This document shows, one piece after another, positions 8,066 through 14,795 of a DNA stretch of 18,876 nt (position 1 is the stretch's first letter; each line of letters opens with the position of its first letter). The DNA comes from Desulfobacteraceae bacterium (GTDB taxonomy: Bacteria > Desulfobacterota > Syntrophobacteria > BM002), in contig PPDG01000042.1 of assembly GCA_002899795.1 (NCBI GenBank), positions 1 to 18,876 of the forward strand. Reading direction: 5' to 3'. The notes below the pieces were generated by a model. That model was not told where the DNA came from. It did not search any database and saw nothing but the letters and a program-made list of their open reading frames with translations. Made by a program: the position numbers and the translations under genes.

Positions 8066-8101
8066 GCAGGGTACGGATGGAACCCATCTGCAGGGCTTTT
8101 T
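8066..8101 (+). other. Possible stem-loop between selenoprotein and zinc-ribbon genes
   Basis: GATGG-AAC-CCATC (8076-8088) forms a short hairpin, extended by GCA/TGC with a bulge, and a TTTTT run follows at 8097-8101. The 8-nt gap between stem and T-run makes it a poor classical terminator. A competing pairing GCAGGG (8090-8095) with CCCTGC (8115-8120) is also possible. It might attenuate transcription between the two genes. Confidence 0.25.
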
Positions 8102-8160
8102 CTCAGCTTCGCCACCCTGCTAGCCCGGATATTTCAGTTGGATTGAAAGGGGAGGAAATC

Positions 8161-8433
8161 ATGGCTGAGAAAGTTCACATGTGTGAGACCTGTGGTAAAT
8201 CGACCGATAAGTTCGGTCATCTCTGTGATCCAGTTGAGGTAGACGAGGCTTACGTTTGTGACCACTGCGGTCAGGCATCAACGGACCCTCGTCACATCTG
8301 TAAGCCCAAGTTGCAAAATATCAATTTTGTCTGTATTGCCTGTGGCCGAGTAGCTGAACTGCCAAGTCAGCTCTGCAATCCGCGGGACATCGAGCTTATG
8401 AAAAGACAGGATCCCCCCACAAGAATAACCTAG
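8161..8433 (+). CDS. Triple CxxC zinc-ribbon-like protein
   Basis: A 90-aa protein built from three repeats of the pattern CxxCG followed 8-9 residues later by HxC or LC and then xP: C8/C11-H20/C22, C33/C36-H45/C47 and C58/C61-C72. The regular spacing suggests three small metal knuckles, probably zinc. No DNA-binding or enzymatic domain is attached. The start ATG at 8161 has an ideal GGGGAGGAAATC ribosome binding site; an upstream in-frame start at 8077 has none and would add 28 weak residues. It follows the small selenoprotein gene by 108 nt on the same strand and may share its transcript. Function unknown; adaptor or metal handling is a guess. Confidence 0.8.
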   Translation: MAEKVHMCETCGKSTDKFGHLCDPVEVDEAYVCDHCGQASTDPRHICKPKLQNINFVCIACGRVAELPSQLCNPRDIELMKRQDPPTRIT

Positions 8434-8530
8434 TTTGGTTGTTTGGAGAGCCTACGGCTTCGCTACTAGTCCGGAGTATGGGTTTGAAGGAGTCTTGCCC
8501 TCTGGCGGGGCGGCAGGATAAGGGATACGG

Positions 8531-8550
8531 CACGGTAGCGCTACAGCGTG
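8531..8550. other. Palindrome after the 110-aa gene
   Basis: CACGGTAGCGCTACAGCGTG: a GTAGC/GCTAC perfect palindrome flanked by CACG/CGTG. It begins 5 nt after the stop codon of the minus-strand gene at 8556. It could be a stem-loop ending that transcript, though no T-run follows, or a protein-binding site. Confidence 0.3.
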
Positions 8551-8555
8551 AAACT

Positions 8556-8888
8556 TCACCTCATACTGTTTCTGAATGTCTTTCCTTTGGCATCACCGGA
8601 GCCGGCCGAGTGTCGTCTCTTTTTGGTCACCACATGCAGACGGCTTTTAGAGAATTCACCGCTTACGACCACATGCCACCCACCCAGTGGAACTTTGTCG
8701 GTCGTCTCGAGCATCTGAAAGTGTGTGGATGCAGCACCCGAAGGTACCGTGGCTCGGTAAAATTTTTCTTCTGTGCCATTGTACCGGTAGAGGTAATAGT
8801 GCCCATCCCGTGTCATTTCGCTCGCCTCGCAGACCAACATCCTGGGATCACGAATTATCTCCACCAGAGTGTATTGTGGTTTCATCAT
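8556..8888 (-). CDS. Hypothetical protein, 110 aa
   Basis: I do not recognise this protein. The first 75 residues look like a small globular domain rich in beta structure (DGHYYLYRYNGTEEKFYRA, then PLGGWHVVVSGEFSK). The C-terminal 25 residues are basic and polar and look disordered. There is no signal peptide and no membrane span. Two ATG codons stand side by side at the start (8888 and 8885) with only a weak GGA sequence ten bases upstream. It is flanked by the zinc-ribbon gene, which converges on it, and by the FHA-PilZ gene on the same strand, 169 nt upstream. Confidence 0.55.
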   Translation of the reverse strand: MMKPQYTLVEIIRDPRMLVCEASEMTRDGHYYLYRYNGTEEKFYRATVPSGAASTHFQMLETTDKVPLGGWHVVVSGEFSKSRLHVVTKKRRHSAGSGDAKGKTFRNSMR

Positions 8889-9057
8889 CGGTAAATCCTT
8901 GGCTCAGTGAGGATGTATCTCGGAATTATATCATATCCTGAGATTGTTGGGCTTGGGCCGATTTCTGCGCTCTTCTGGTTGGCGTAGGTGGATACAGATA
9001 TTAATACGTTGTGAGTGGCAAAGGTATGAAAATCTTCTTACACTTCTTGTTTCACTT

Positions 9058-10257
9058 TCACCCAATGGTGTGAGTCTGACCGTAGAGAAACTTTTGCAGT
9101 TTCTTTTTGTCTTCGGCTGTAGTATCCACAAAATCAACGCCCAGCTTTACTGTATTCCCCTCTCGGCTAACGTGGCGTACCAAGCCTTGAGTTTCGACTC
9201 TGCCAAAGCGACAAGGGAGATGTATTTCCAACTGTAATCGGCAGCCGGCATGAAATGCTTCCATGGCTGGCCCCATGGCCACCAGCATGATGCCTGAGAT
9301 GGAAATATCCGCTGAAGTTGCCTTATATGTATGGTTGATCATCTCCTCGGGCAAACTCTCCAACGGCCAAACACCAAAACTAACCAGAAGCCTTTCTTTG
9401 AATCGAGGCTCCTTCCTCCTCTCCTGAATATTTGCTTCAGCCCGTTTCTTTTTGGAGTCCTCCTCACGCTCGCGAAAATACTGGACGAGAACTTCCTTAA
9501 TTTGCGGATAACGCATCATGATTCTTTGCATATTTTTATAGCTAAACTCAGCCAGGAGACTTTCTGTGGCTGTTGCCACCGAGCTCGATCTCGGCTTGCC
9601 GGACAGCAGCGCCATTTCCCCGAAAAACTGATTCGATTCCAGCGTGGCCAGTGGGAACTCCTGGCCTTCGTGGTCCTTGGTGAATACCTGCACCCGGCCA
9701 TCAAGGACTATGTAAACGGAGCGTCCCGGATCACCCTCCTGGAAAACGAGTTGGCCAGCACTGAAAAGATGCAGGTTGGCAATATCTTCCAACCCTCTCA
9801 GTGCCTGCTTGCCGAGAGATCTAAAAATAGGGGTGGAGAGGAGGGCCCCTTGCAGACGCATGAAACTGGGATTGGTTCGATTTGGATCTACGAAAGGAGA
9901 TTGATAATTGATGAGCGACGAAAACACCTGCATGGTCGCGGAGAGTTGTTCTGTGTTATCTGAAACACCTTCTTCCAGGAAAGTCAGTATAGATTCCCCA
10001 ATTTGAAAAGAATCTCCCAGGGTCAACGTTTTAGAAACTACAAGCTCCCCGGCAAAAATGATTCCATTGGCGCTGTCAAGATCTTCAATAATCCAGGAAC
10101 CCTTCTGGAAGCTAACTCTGGCGTGGGTGCGAGAGACGTTATAATCCACAAGGGTTATGTCATTTTCCGGATTACGGCCAATGCTCACAGAACCTTCCAA
10201 GGGATAGATACTTTTCTGTAAGTTGTTCCTTTTCAAAGCAAGATAAAATCTCTTCAC
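9058..10257 (-). CDS. FHA / cyclic-nucleotide-binding / PilZ fusion protein
   Basis: A 399-aa signalling protein with three domains in order. FHA (about residues 20-93) has SIGRNPENDI, SRTHARV and NG at 64, the usual phosphothreonine-peptide-binding signature. The cyclic-nucleotide-binding domain (about 143-262) has a phosphate-binding-cassette-like FGEMALLSGKPRSSSVAT at 212-229. Its R223 followed by S-S-S departs from the R-(S/T)-A of true cAMP binders. PilZ (about 280-395) has the c-di-GMP motifs RKEPR (281-285) and DISISG (317-322). No membrane span or effector enzyme is attached. It may join phosphorylation, cyclic-nucleotide and c-di-GMP signals in one soluble adaptor. The start is GTG at 10257 with GGAG seven bases upstream. 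The receiver gene at 10780 is divergent from it. Confidence 0.9.
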   Translation of the reverse strand: MKRFYLALKRNNLQKSIYPLEGSVSIGRNPENDITLVDYNVSRTHARVSFQKGSWIIEDLDSANGIIFAGELVVSKTLTLGDSFQIGESILTFLEEGVSDNTEQLSATMQVFSSLINYQSPFVDPNRTNPSFMRLQGALLSTPIFRSLGKQALRGLEDIANLHLFSAGQLVFQEGDPGRSVYIVLDGRVQVFTKDHEGQEFPLATLESNQFFGEMALLSGKPRSSSVATATESLLAEFSYKNMQRIMMRYPQIKEVLVQYFREREEDSKKKRAEANIQERRKEPRFKERLLVSFGVWPLESLPEEMINHTYKATSADISISGIMLVAMGPAMEAFHAGCRLQLEIHLPCRFGRVETQGLVRHVSREGNTVKLGVDFVDTTAEDKKKLQKFLYGQTHTIG

Positions 10258-10567
10258 TCTCTAACTCCATGGCACATCGATGTGAGAGACTAAACGAATC
10301 GTAGCCAGTGTCCAAGACCAGAGATGTGACTCCGAATAAGAAAAACAACCCTCAGGTATTATTGCAAGTTTCGAGCCCACCATTAGAATAGCCATGGTTA
10401 AAAGCTAGAGTGAAAATCACAAAATTGTGGCTGCACCCCTCTCACCCTTGTCTTCATGCTTGGAGGTCATTATGCTTATACTAGACTACTTAAGGTTGTT
10501 GAATGGAGGGAATCCTGGTACATTCCTTCGGATGGATTTCAATCAGAGTGAAAGGAAGTATTGATGT
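10258..10567. other. Intergenic stretch without intact gene
   Basis: I see no convincing ORF in these 310 bases. The right-hand third (about 10490-10560) contains short peptide-like stretches such as LKVVEWRE that could be the decayed 5' part of the thioesterase relic, but they lie in other frames than the relic and are not conclusive. No terminator or clear promoter was recognised. Confidence 0.4.
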
Positions 10568-10759
10568 CTCAAGACAAATTTCATTCGACCCCTGAGCACC
10601 CAAACAGGAACACTACGATGTGAGGCCAGTGTAATTTACACTGGTGGGCGCACAGCTACGGCTGAAGGAAAGTTAGTTGACAAAGATGGCAAACTCTATG
10701 CACACGGTACCACCACCTGTATAATCTTTAGACCCTCAAAGGAGATGAGGAAAAAATAG
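10568..10759 (+). pseudogene. Relic of a PaaI-family hotdog thioesterase (3' part)
   Basis: The reading frame gives about 63 residues that look like the C-terminal half of a PaaI/TIGR00369-type acyl-CoA thioesterase: LKTNFIRPL, then TGTLRCEASVIYTGGRTATA, then EGKLVDKDGKLYAHGTTTC, and a proper TAG stop at 10757. In intact members the preceding 70-80 residues hold the HGG(A/V) active-site motif. Here an in-frame TGA (10562-10564) lies just before the fragment, no start codon with a ribosome binding site is near, and the HGG motif is missing. It is most simply a gene that has lost its 5' part. A frameshift or an internal deletion would look the same from here. The fragment ends 20 nt before the receiver gene. 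Confidence 0.65.
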
Positions 10760-10779
10760 TAATTTGGAGGTCCCCTTTC

Positions 10780-11184
10780 ATGCAGAACAGGAAAGTACTG
10801 GTAGTGGACGATGAGATGGACATGCGGATCTTCATCACCACCCTCCTGGAGACAAGCGGCTACAAAGCAATTATCGCCAACAATGGGGAAGAGGGTATCC
10901 AGAAAGCCCGCAAACATAAACCGGCTGCTATCATTCTCGATGTCTTGATGCCGAAATCGGGTGGTATCCAAATGTATCGGGAGGTAAAAACAGACGAGAA
11001 TCTAAAGAATATCCCGGTGATCATGATCTCGGCAATCGCCAAGAAAACATTTCTCCACTCCATGCAAATGCTCAATAGCTACCGGGGCCAAACCGTACCA
11101 GAGCCGGAGGCTTACATAGAGAAACCCCCAGAGTCTGAGGAATTGCTCGAGACGCTCAAGAAATGCATCGGCTCGGCACAGTAA
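10780..11184 (+). CDS. Stand-alone response regulator receiver
   Basis: A 134-aa single receiver domain with no output domain. The acidic pocket D10-D11, the phospho-acceptor D54 in ILDVLMP, the S/T position in VIMISA and the lysine in YIEKPPES are all present. Compared with a standard CheY-type domain it carries about 10 extra residues between beta-4 and beta-5 (HSMQMLNSYRGQTVPEPEA). With no attached output it probably works by protein-protein contact or in a phosphorelay. No histidine kinase is in the window. The ATG has GGAGG nine bases upstream. It lies just after the thioesterase relic and is divergent from the FHA-PilZ gene, so a link to that protein is possible but not shown. Confidence 0.92.
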   Translation: MQNRKVLVVDDEMDMRIFITTLLETSGYKAIIANNGEEGIQKARKHKPAAIILDVLMPKSGGIQMYREVKTDENLKNIPVIMISAIAKKTFLHSMQMLNSYRGQTVPEPEAYIEKPPESEELLETLKKCIGSAQ

Positions 11185-11220
11185 GGAGCCGCGCCAGCTG
11201 ACCAGGTTTGAGCGAGAACC

Positions 11221-11245
11221 GAAAAAAAGGGCGCCCTGAGGCGCC
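11221..11245 (-). terminator. Rho-independent terminator of the 47-aa gene
   Basis: On the minus strand: GGCGCC-TCAG-GGCGCC followed by CTTTTTTTC. A 6-bp GC stem with a tetraloop and a seven-T run is a textbook terminator. It lies 69 nt after the stop codon of the 47-aa minus-strand gene. In the plus direction, after the receiver gene, the stem is the same but the T-run is poor, so it may work there only weakly. Confidence 0.8.
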
Positions 11246-11314
11246 ATGTATTACCTTTTCTTGTCGCTGATACGGTTGGTGTTTCTTTGTAGAAGTCTTC
11301 AGGACAAGGTAACG

Positions 11315-11458
11315 CTACAGTTGCCCCCTTTTGCCCTTGTCACGGATATCTATCTCAACCACTCCATCCCCTTCATGAAACGAGAATATCAGCTTCAAAA
11401 TCAAGACCAGGGTAAGAACAATTGCGCTTACGCACAGGATACTAACTGTTGAAATCAT
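11315..11458 (-). CDS. 47-aa single-pass membrane protein
   Basis: A small gene read ATG (11458) to TAG (11315). The protein begins MISTVSILCVSAIVLTLVLI, one long hydrophobic helix (about residues 4-26), followed by SFHEGDGVVEIDIRDKGKRG, a charged cytoplasmic-like tail, 47 residues in all. Support for a real gene: an AGGAGGTG ribosome binding site at ideal distance, a clean membrane-plus-tail layout, and a strong terminator on the same strand downstream. I do not recognise the family. A poor promoter-like pair (TTGTTT and TTTATT with 17-nt spacing) lies in the AT-rich region around 11525-11560. The neighbours run the other way (receiver) or are separate (msrA). Confidence 0.65.
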   Translation of the reverse strand: MISTVSILCVSAIVLTLVLILKLIFSFHEGDGVVEIDIRDKGKRGQL

Positions 11459-11638
11459 CCCACACCTCCTGCCTTGGTAGGCTATGATCGTTCACCTATC
11501 TTGTTTGTGCATGAGTGGTGCCAACAAGTAATAAATATAAAAAGTGATTAAAAAACAAATAGTTATAGGTTTTTCCCTTAGAGAGTCATCTTGTCAATTC
11601 ACCACATCTTGCCAGACGGCCAGTCCCAATGGGCCAAA

Positions 11639-11712
11639 AGATCAAATCCGAACCTCAGTCAAAATGGAGAGAAGATAGCGCCCCATCTTGACTAAGTCCG
11701 GATTATGGGATC
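11639..11712. repeat. Imperfect palindrome downstream of msrA
   Basis: AGTCAAAATGG (11657-11667) pairs with CCATCTTGACT (11683-11693) with one mismatch. The pairing extends outward through AATCCG...CGGATT to AGATC...GATCT with small bulges, giving a hairpin of about 30 positions per arm. It lies 60-130 nt after the msrA stop codon and is the only structure seen in the 312-nt gap 11459-11770. It may protect or end the msrBA mRNA, or be a copy of a dispersed repeat. Confidence 0.5.
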
Positions 11713-11770
11713 TGGGTTTCTTTCTCTATCGGCCTTTTGAGATTTTCCGCCCTGGCCTCACGTCATCTGC

Positions 11771-12610
11771 TTATCGGGAGTTATGCACAATGTGCAGGAG
11801 GTTCTCTGCACCTGCCGCAGACAAGCCGAGACCACTCAACTCCGCCTGCAGTTGTGATAAGCTGCCGTGCCCACCAAGGTAGCCATTTACCCGAGCTGCA
11901 GCAGTTGAATTCACAAAATCTTCGTTAGCAGAGTAGATTGCTTTGAACTCTCTCATAAAATTTCGCTTGAGCTGCAATTGATACTTCTGGTGATACGGCT
12001 CGGCCAGATAAAACTCAGAGTAGGGTATGATCTCAGTATGGACCTTGCCATCTGTCCTGGCTGCAATACTCTCTCTACTTTCCATGGCCAACCTTTTTTG
12101 TTCTTCATCATGATAGAACACTGCCGCTTTGTATTGCCTCGACCAAGGACGCCGAGCAGGAGTATGGCTGCGCCAGAAAACATCCAAGAGCTCGCTGTAT
12201 GTGATCCTGGCAGGATCATAGTCCATCTGGATCGTCTCGGTATGATCAACAAGATCGTGATAGGTGGGATTTTTTGTTGTACCACCTGCATAGCCAACCC
12301 GGGTTCGAATGACACCATCGATGCTCCCAAACTGAGCATCTGGACCCCAGAATCAGCCCAGGGCAAAGGTTGCCGTTTCCGTACTACCTGGCGCCTTGAG
12401 GTCTATTGGGGGAATAGCCACATCGTGGCTGGAATAACCTTTTGCCAGTTCCATATTGTTCCTCTCTTTCGCAGGTCGCCAGTCCTGATTTGAACTGTCG
12501 CAGCCATTAAGAATAGGGCCGCCGCCCAGAACCGTCACTACTACCAAGAATAATACCGTCCAAGGACGAACACGTCCAATTTTGTATTTTTTATTCGGCG
12601 CGACTTCCAT
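11771..12610 (-). CDS. msrA: Exported Sec-containing methionine sulfoxide reductase MsrA
   Basis: A 279-residue protein if TGA at 12355-12353 is read as selenocysteine. The frame before it ends TETATFALG and the frame after it starts FWGPDAQFGSIDG, so Sec86 replaces the catalytic cysteine of the MsrA motif GCFWG. Other family motifs follow intact: VGYAGGTTKNPTYHDLVDHT, QMDYDP, RQYKAAVFYHDEEQ and AEPYHQKYQ. There is no cysteine after Sec86, so no internal resolving Cys, as known for other Sec-type MsrA. The N-terminus has a hydrophobic stretch (18-36) ending ILNG-C37, a likely lipobox, so the enzyme is probably a membrane-anchored periplasmic lipoprotein. It reduces Met-S-sulfoxide. The ATG at 12610 lies 1 nt after the msrB stop, pointing to translational coupling; the local ribosome binding site is weak. 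A plain gene caller would split it at the TGA. Confidence 0.85.
12320..12340 (-). promoter_or_regulatory. Candidate bacterial SECIS hairpin in msrA
   Basis: On the minus strand, GATGCTC-AGTTTGG-GAGCATC: a perfect 7-bp stem with a 7-nt loop starting AG. The loop begins 19 nt after the TGA, within the 16-37 nt window of bacterial SECIS elements, and has a G in the first two loop positions. A competing short hairpin TCTGG-GGT-CCAGA overlaps its base by two bases. Confidence 0.7.
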
Positions 12611-12611
12611 T

Positions 12612-13196
12612 CTACTCGTTTTTGGTCGGCGCAAACTTGAGTGCCAGCGAATTAATGCAGTAGCGCAGCCCCGTGGGAGGTGGGCCATCATTGAAAACAT
12701 GTCCAAGATGTCCGTCACACCGGTTGCACAACACCTCAGTCCTTCTCATGAAAAAGCTGTTATCCGCTTCTGTTCTGATATTGTTCTTGGAAATCGGCTC
12801 CCAAAAACTGGGCCAGCCCGTGCCGGAGTCAAACTTGGTATCCGAGCTGAATAAATGGTTATCACATCCTACACACTGATAGATACCTTTCCCTTTGAAG
12901 TTGTGGTATTCGCCACTAAACGCTGGTTCGGTACCTTTTCTCCTGGTAATCTTGAATTGCTCCGGGGTAAGCAGCCGACGCCATTCTTCATCACTTCTTA
13001 CAACTTTATCAGTCACATCCAGCTCCTTCTTCTTGGTAGGCTCGGAGGAGTTTTTTGCCAGAGTAATTGGAAAATGTTCTCGGACAAAACCCCAGGCCCA
13101 CACCGGGAATCCCAAAAGCAGAGCAAAGACGCCAAACTGCTTCAGGAAAAACCTGCGGCCAGACCGTCTATCTGAACCTGGTGATGGTGATTTCAT
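12612..13196 (-). CDS. msrB: Exported methionine sulfoxide reductase MsrB
   Basis: A 194-aa protein that reduces Met-R-sulfoxide, the stereo-partner of MsrA. The core is canonical: CVGCDNHLF (zinc ligands C108, C111), FDSGTGWPSFWEPI (124-135), CNRCDGHLGHVFNDGP (C157, C160) and catalytic C180 in RYCINSLALKF. The catalytic residue is an ordinary cysteine (not Sec). The N-terminus carries RRFFLK (14-19) before a hydrophobic stretch (20-37), which fits a twin-arginine export signal or uncleaved anchor. The enzyme is therefore likely periplasmic or membrane-tethered. The ATG at 13196 has a good AAAGGAGA ribosome binding site. It is first gene of the msrB-msrA pair, with a candidate operator about 55 nt upstream. 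Confidence 0.94.
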   Translation of the reverse strand: MKSPSPGSDRRSGRRFFLKQFGVFALLLGFPVWAWGFVREHFPITLAKNSSEPTKKKELDVTDKVVRSDEEWRRLLTPEQFKITRRKGTEPAFSGEYHNFKGKGIYQCVGCDNHLFSSDTKFDSGTGWPSFWEPISKNNIRTEADNSFFMRRTEVLCNRCDGHLGHVFNDGPPPTGLRYCINSLALKFAPTKNE

Positions 13197-13249
13197 GTCT
13201 GTCTCCTTTCCACCTTGGTGGATTATCGACTCGTGTTCTTTGTGAGTAA

Positions 13250-13269
13250 GATAATCATATGATAATCAT
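13250..13269 (-). promoter_or_regulatory. Tandem ATGATTATC boxes / Fur-family-like operator before msrB
   Basis: Two copies of ATGATTATC (on the minus strand) separated by 2 nt, so repeated at an 11-bp period, 53-73 nt before the msrB start. On the plus strand the sequence is GATAATCATATGATAATCAT. The core ATGATAATCATTA shares most bases with the Fur/PerR-type consensus GATAATGATAATCATTATC. Binding by a Fur-family repressor is inference. The divergent MFS gene starts 211 nt away on the other side. Confidence 0.4.
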
Positions 13270-13480
13270 TAGTAGGAAAAGAGTCCAAACCATTACATCC
13301 AAACGTGTTCATTGTGAGTTGTTAAAAAACTTTTGATCCTTGGAATCTGTCGGTTCATGGATTATAAACGAGACTGAGATCAATTCCGCCTCCAGCCTTT
13401 TTCTTGAAAAAATAGTGTGAGAATGTTGTAAAAGTCTGAACCATGGAGATATCCCTACAGAGATTGAAACGACCGCTGGC

Positions 13481-14776
13481 ATGCCAAATCTAGCCACTGA
13501 CAAAAAAGTCATATCCTGGGCCCTCTACGATTGGGCCAATTCCGCCTTTGCCACCACCGTAATGGCGGGCTTCTTTCCGATATTCTTCAAAGAGTACTGG
13601 AATGTGGGCGTAGAGGCCACTACCAGTACATTTCGCCTGGGACTAGCCAATTCCATAGCCAGCCTCATTGTTGTCGCCATGGCACCGCTGCTTGGAGCAA
13701 TCGGCGATCAGGGCGGAGTAAAGAAAAAATTCCTCCTCTTTTTTGCCACCATGGGCGTTGTCATGACCGGCAGCCTTTTCTTCGTGGCCCGGGGAGCCTG
13801 GCACATTGCCGTTCTCATTTACATAGTGGGGATCATCGGCTTTTCCGCTAGCAATGTGTTCTATGATTCACTCCTGATAAGCGTCGCTCCCTCCGGCAAA
13901 GAAGATATGGTCTCAGCTCTGGGCTTTGGACTGGGTTATTTGGGTGGCGGGCTGTTGTTCGCTTTCAACGTCCTCATGACCCTGAAGCCCGCTTGGTTTG
14001 GCCTGCCCGATGCCGGTACGGCCGTGCGTATCTCTTTTATCAGCGTCGCTATCTGGTGGGCTATCTTCTCCTTGCCCATAATGATCTGGGTAAAGGAGCC
14101 ACCGACCCATCGCAAGACAAGCGGCTGGAAGATGATCGGCAGTGGTTTGCTGCAGCTTAAAACAACCTTTACTGAGATTCGCCAACTGCGGGTAGTGTTC
14201 TTTTTTCTCATAGCTTATTGGCTCTACATAGATGGGGTTGACACCATCGTCAGAATGGCGGTGGACTACGGCATGTCCCTGGGCTTTCCTGCCGACAGCC
14301 TCATCGTGGCTTTGCTCATCGTTCAATTTGTGGGCTTTCCTGCCGCCATCCTTTTCGGCAAACTCGGCGAGAAGTTGGGCACCAAAACTTCCATTTTACT
14401 GGGCATTGGAGTTTACATAGGGGTCACCGTATGGGGCAGATTCATGGACAGTCCAGGCGAGTTTTACGTACTGGCGGTGGCCATCGGTCTGGTTCAGGGC
14501 GGGGTACAGTCCTTGAGCCGCGCTTTTTACTCTCGCATCATCCCCGCCAATAGGGCGGCTGAGTTTTTCGGATTCTATAATATGCTGGGTAAATTTGCCG
14601 CTGTGATCGGTCCTGTACTTATGGGTTTAGTGGGTGTTCTCACCGGCAATCCGCGTCATGCTATCCTCTCAATTTCAATACTATTTATAGGTGGGGGAAT
14701 CATTCTGTACTTTGTGGACGAAAAGGAAGGTGCGCGAATTGCCCGGGAACTGGAGCAGAAAAACGGGATGGGATGA
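13481..14776 (+). CDS. UMF1 / Atg22-like MFS transporter
   Basis: A 431-aa membrane protein with about 12 hydrophobic spans. The N-terminus SWALYDWANSAFATTVMAGFF is the hallmark of the UMF1 (YxiO, Atg22-like) branch of the major facilitator superfamily. Also seen are PLLGAIGDQGGVKKKFL, the loop between helices 2 and 3, and VQGGVQSLSRAFYSRIIP in the second half, the matching loop. The substrate is unknown for bacterial members; the yeast relative exports amino acids from the vacuole. The start ATG at 13481 has no good ribosome binding site, but no better in-frame start lies upstream. It is divergent from msrBA and followed by a terminator-like hairpin. Confidence 0.88.
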   Translation: MPNLATDKKVISWALYDWANSAFATTVMAGFFPIFFKEYWNVGVEATTSTFRLGLANSIASLIVVAMAPLLGAIGDQGGVKKKFLLFFATMGVVMTGSLFFVARGAWHIAVLIYIVGIIGFSASNVFYDSLLISVAPSGKEDMVSALGFGLGYLGGGLLFAFNVLMTLKPAWFGLPDAGTAVRISFISVAIWWAIFSLPIMIWVKEPPTHRKTSGWKMIGSGLLQLKTTFTEIRQLRVVFFFLIAYWLYIDGVDTIVRMAVDYGMSLGFPADSLIVALLIVQFVGFPAAILFGKLGEKLGTKTSILLGIGVYIGVTVWGRFMDSPGEFYVLAVAIGLVQGGVQSLSRAFYSRIIPANRAAEFFGFYNMLGKFAAVIGPVLMGLVGVLTGNPRHAILSISILFIGGGIILYFVDEKEGARIARELEQKNGMG

Positions 14777-14795
14777 ATAGGGGTAAGTAAAGAAT

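Noticed and set aside
8434..8555. Possible structured RNA or riboswitch after the zinc-ribbon gene
   Set aside because: Only short hairpins and a palindrome were found; no match to GEMM, cobalamin, TPP or other known consensus could be seen.
8439..8894. 151-aa plus-strand ORF
   Set aside because: Antisense shadow of the 110-aa minus-strand gene, with unlikely composition and no RBS.
9331..9963. 210-aa plus-strand ORF
   Set aside because: Lies opposite the clear FHA/cNMP/PilZ gene; it is a shadow frame.
11771..12226. A 151-aa MsrA starting at an internal Met
   Set aside because: This start lies after the active site and would give an inactive fragment; the same frame continues upstream through a TGA that sits exactly at the catalytic cysteine.
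12353..12718. A separate 121-aa protein ending just before the MsrA active site
   Set aside because: It is the N-terminal part of Sec-MsrA plus an out-of-frame stretch overlapping msrB; the true start is the ATG at 12610.
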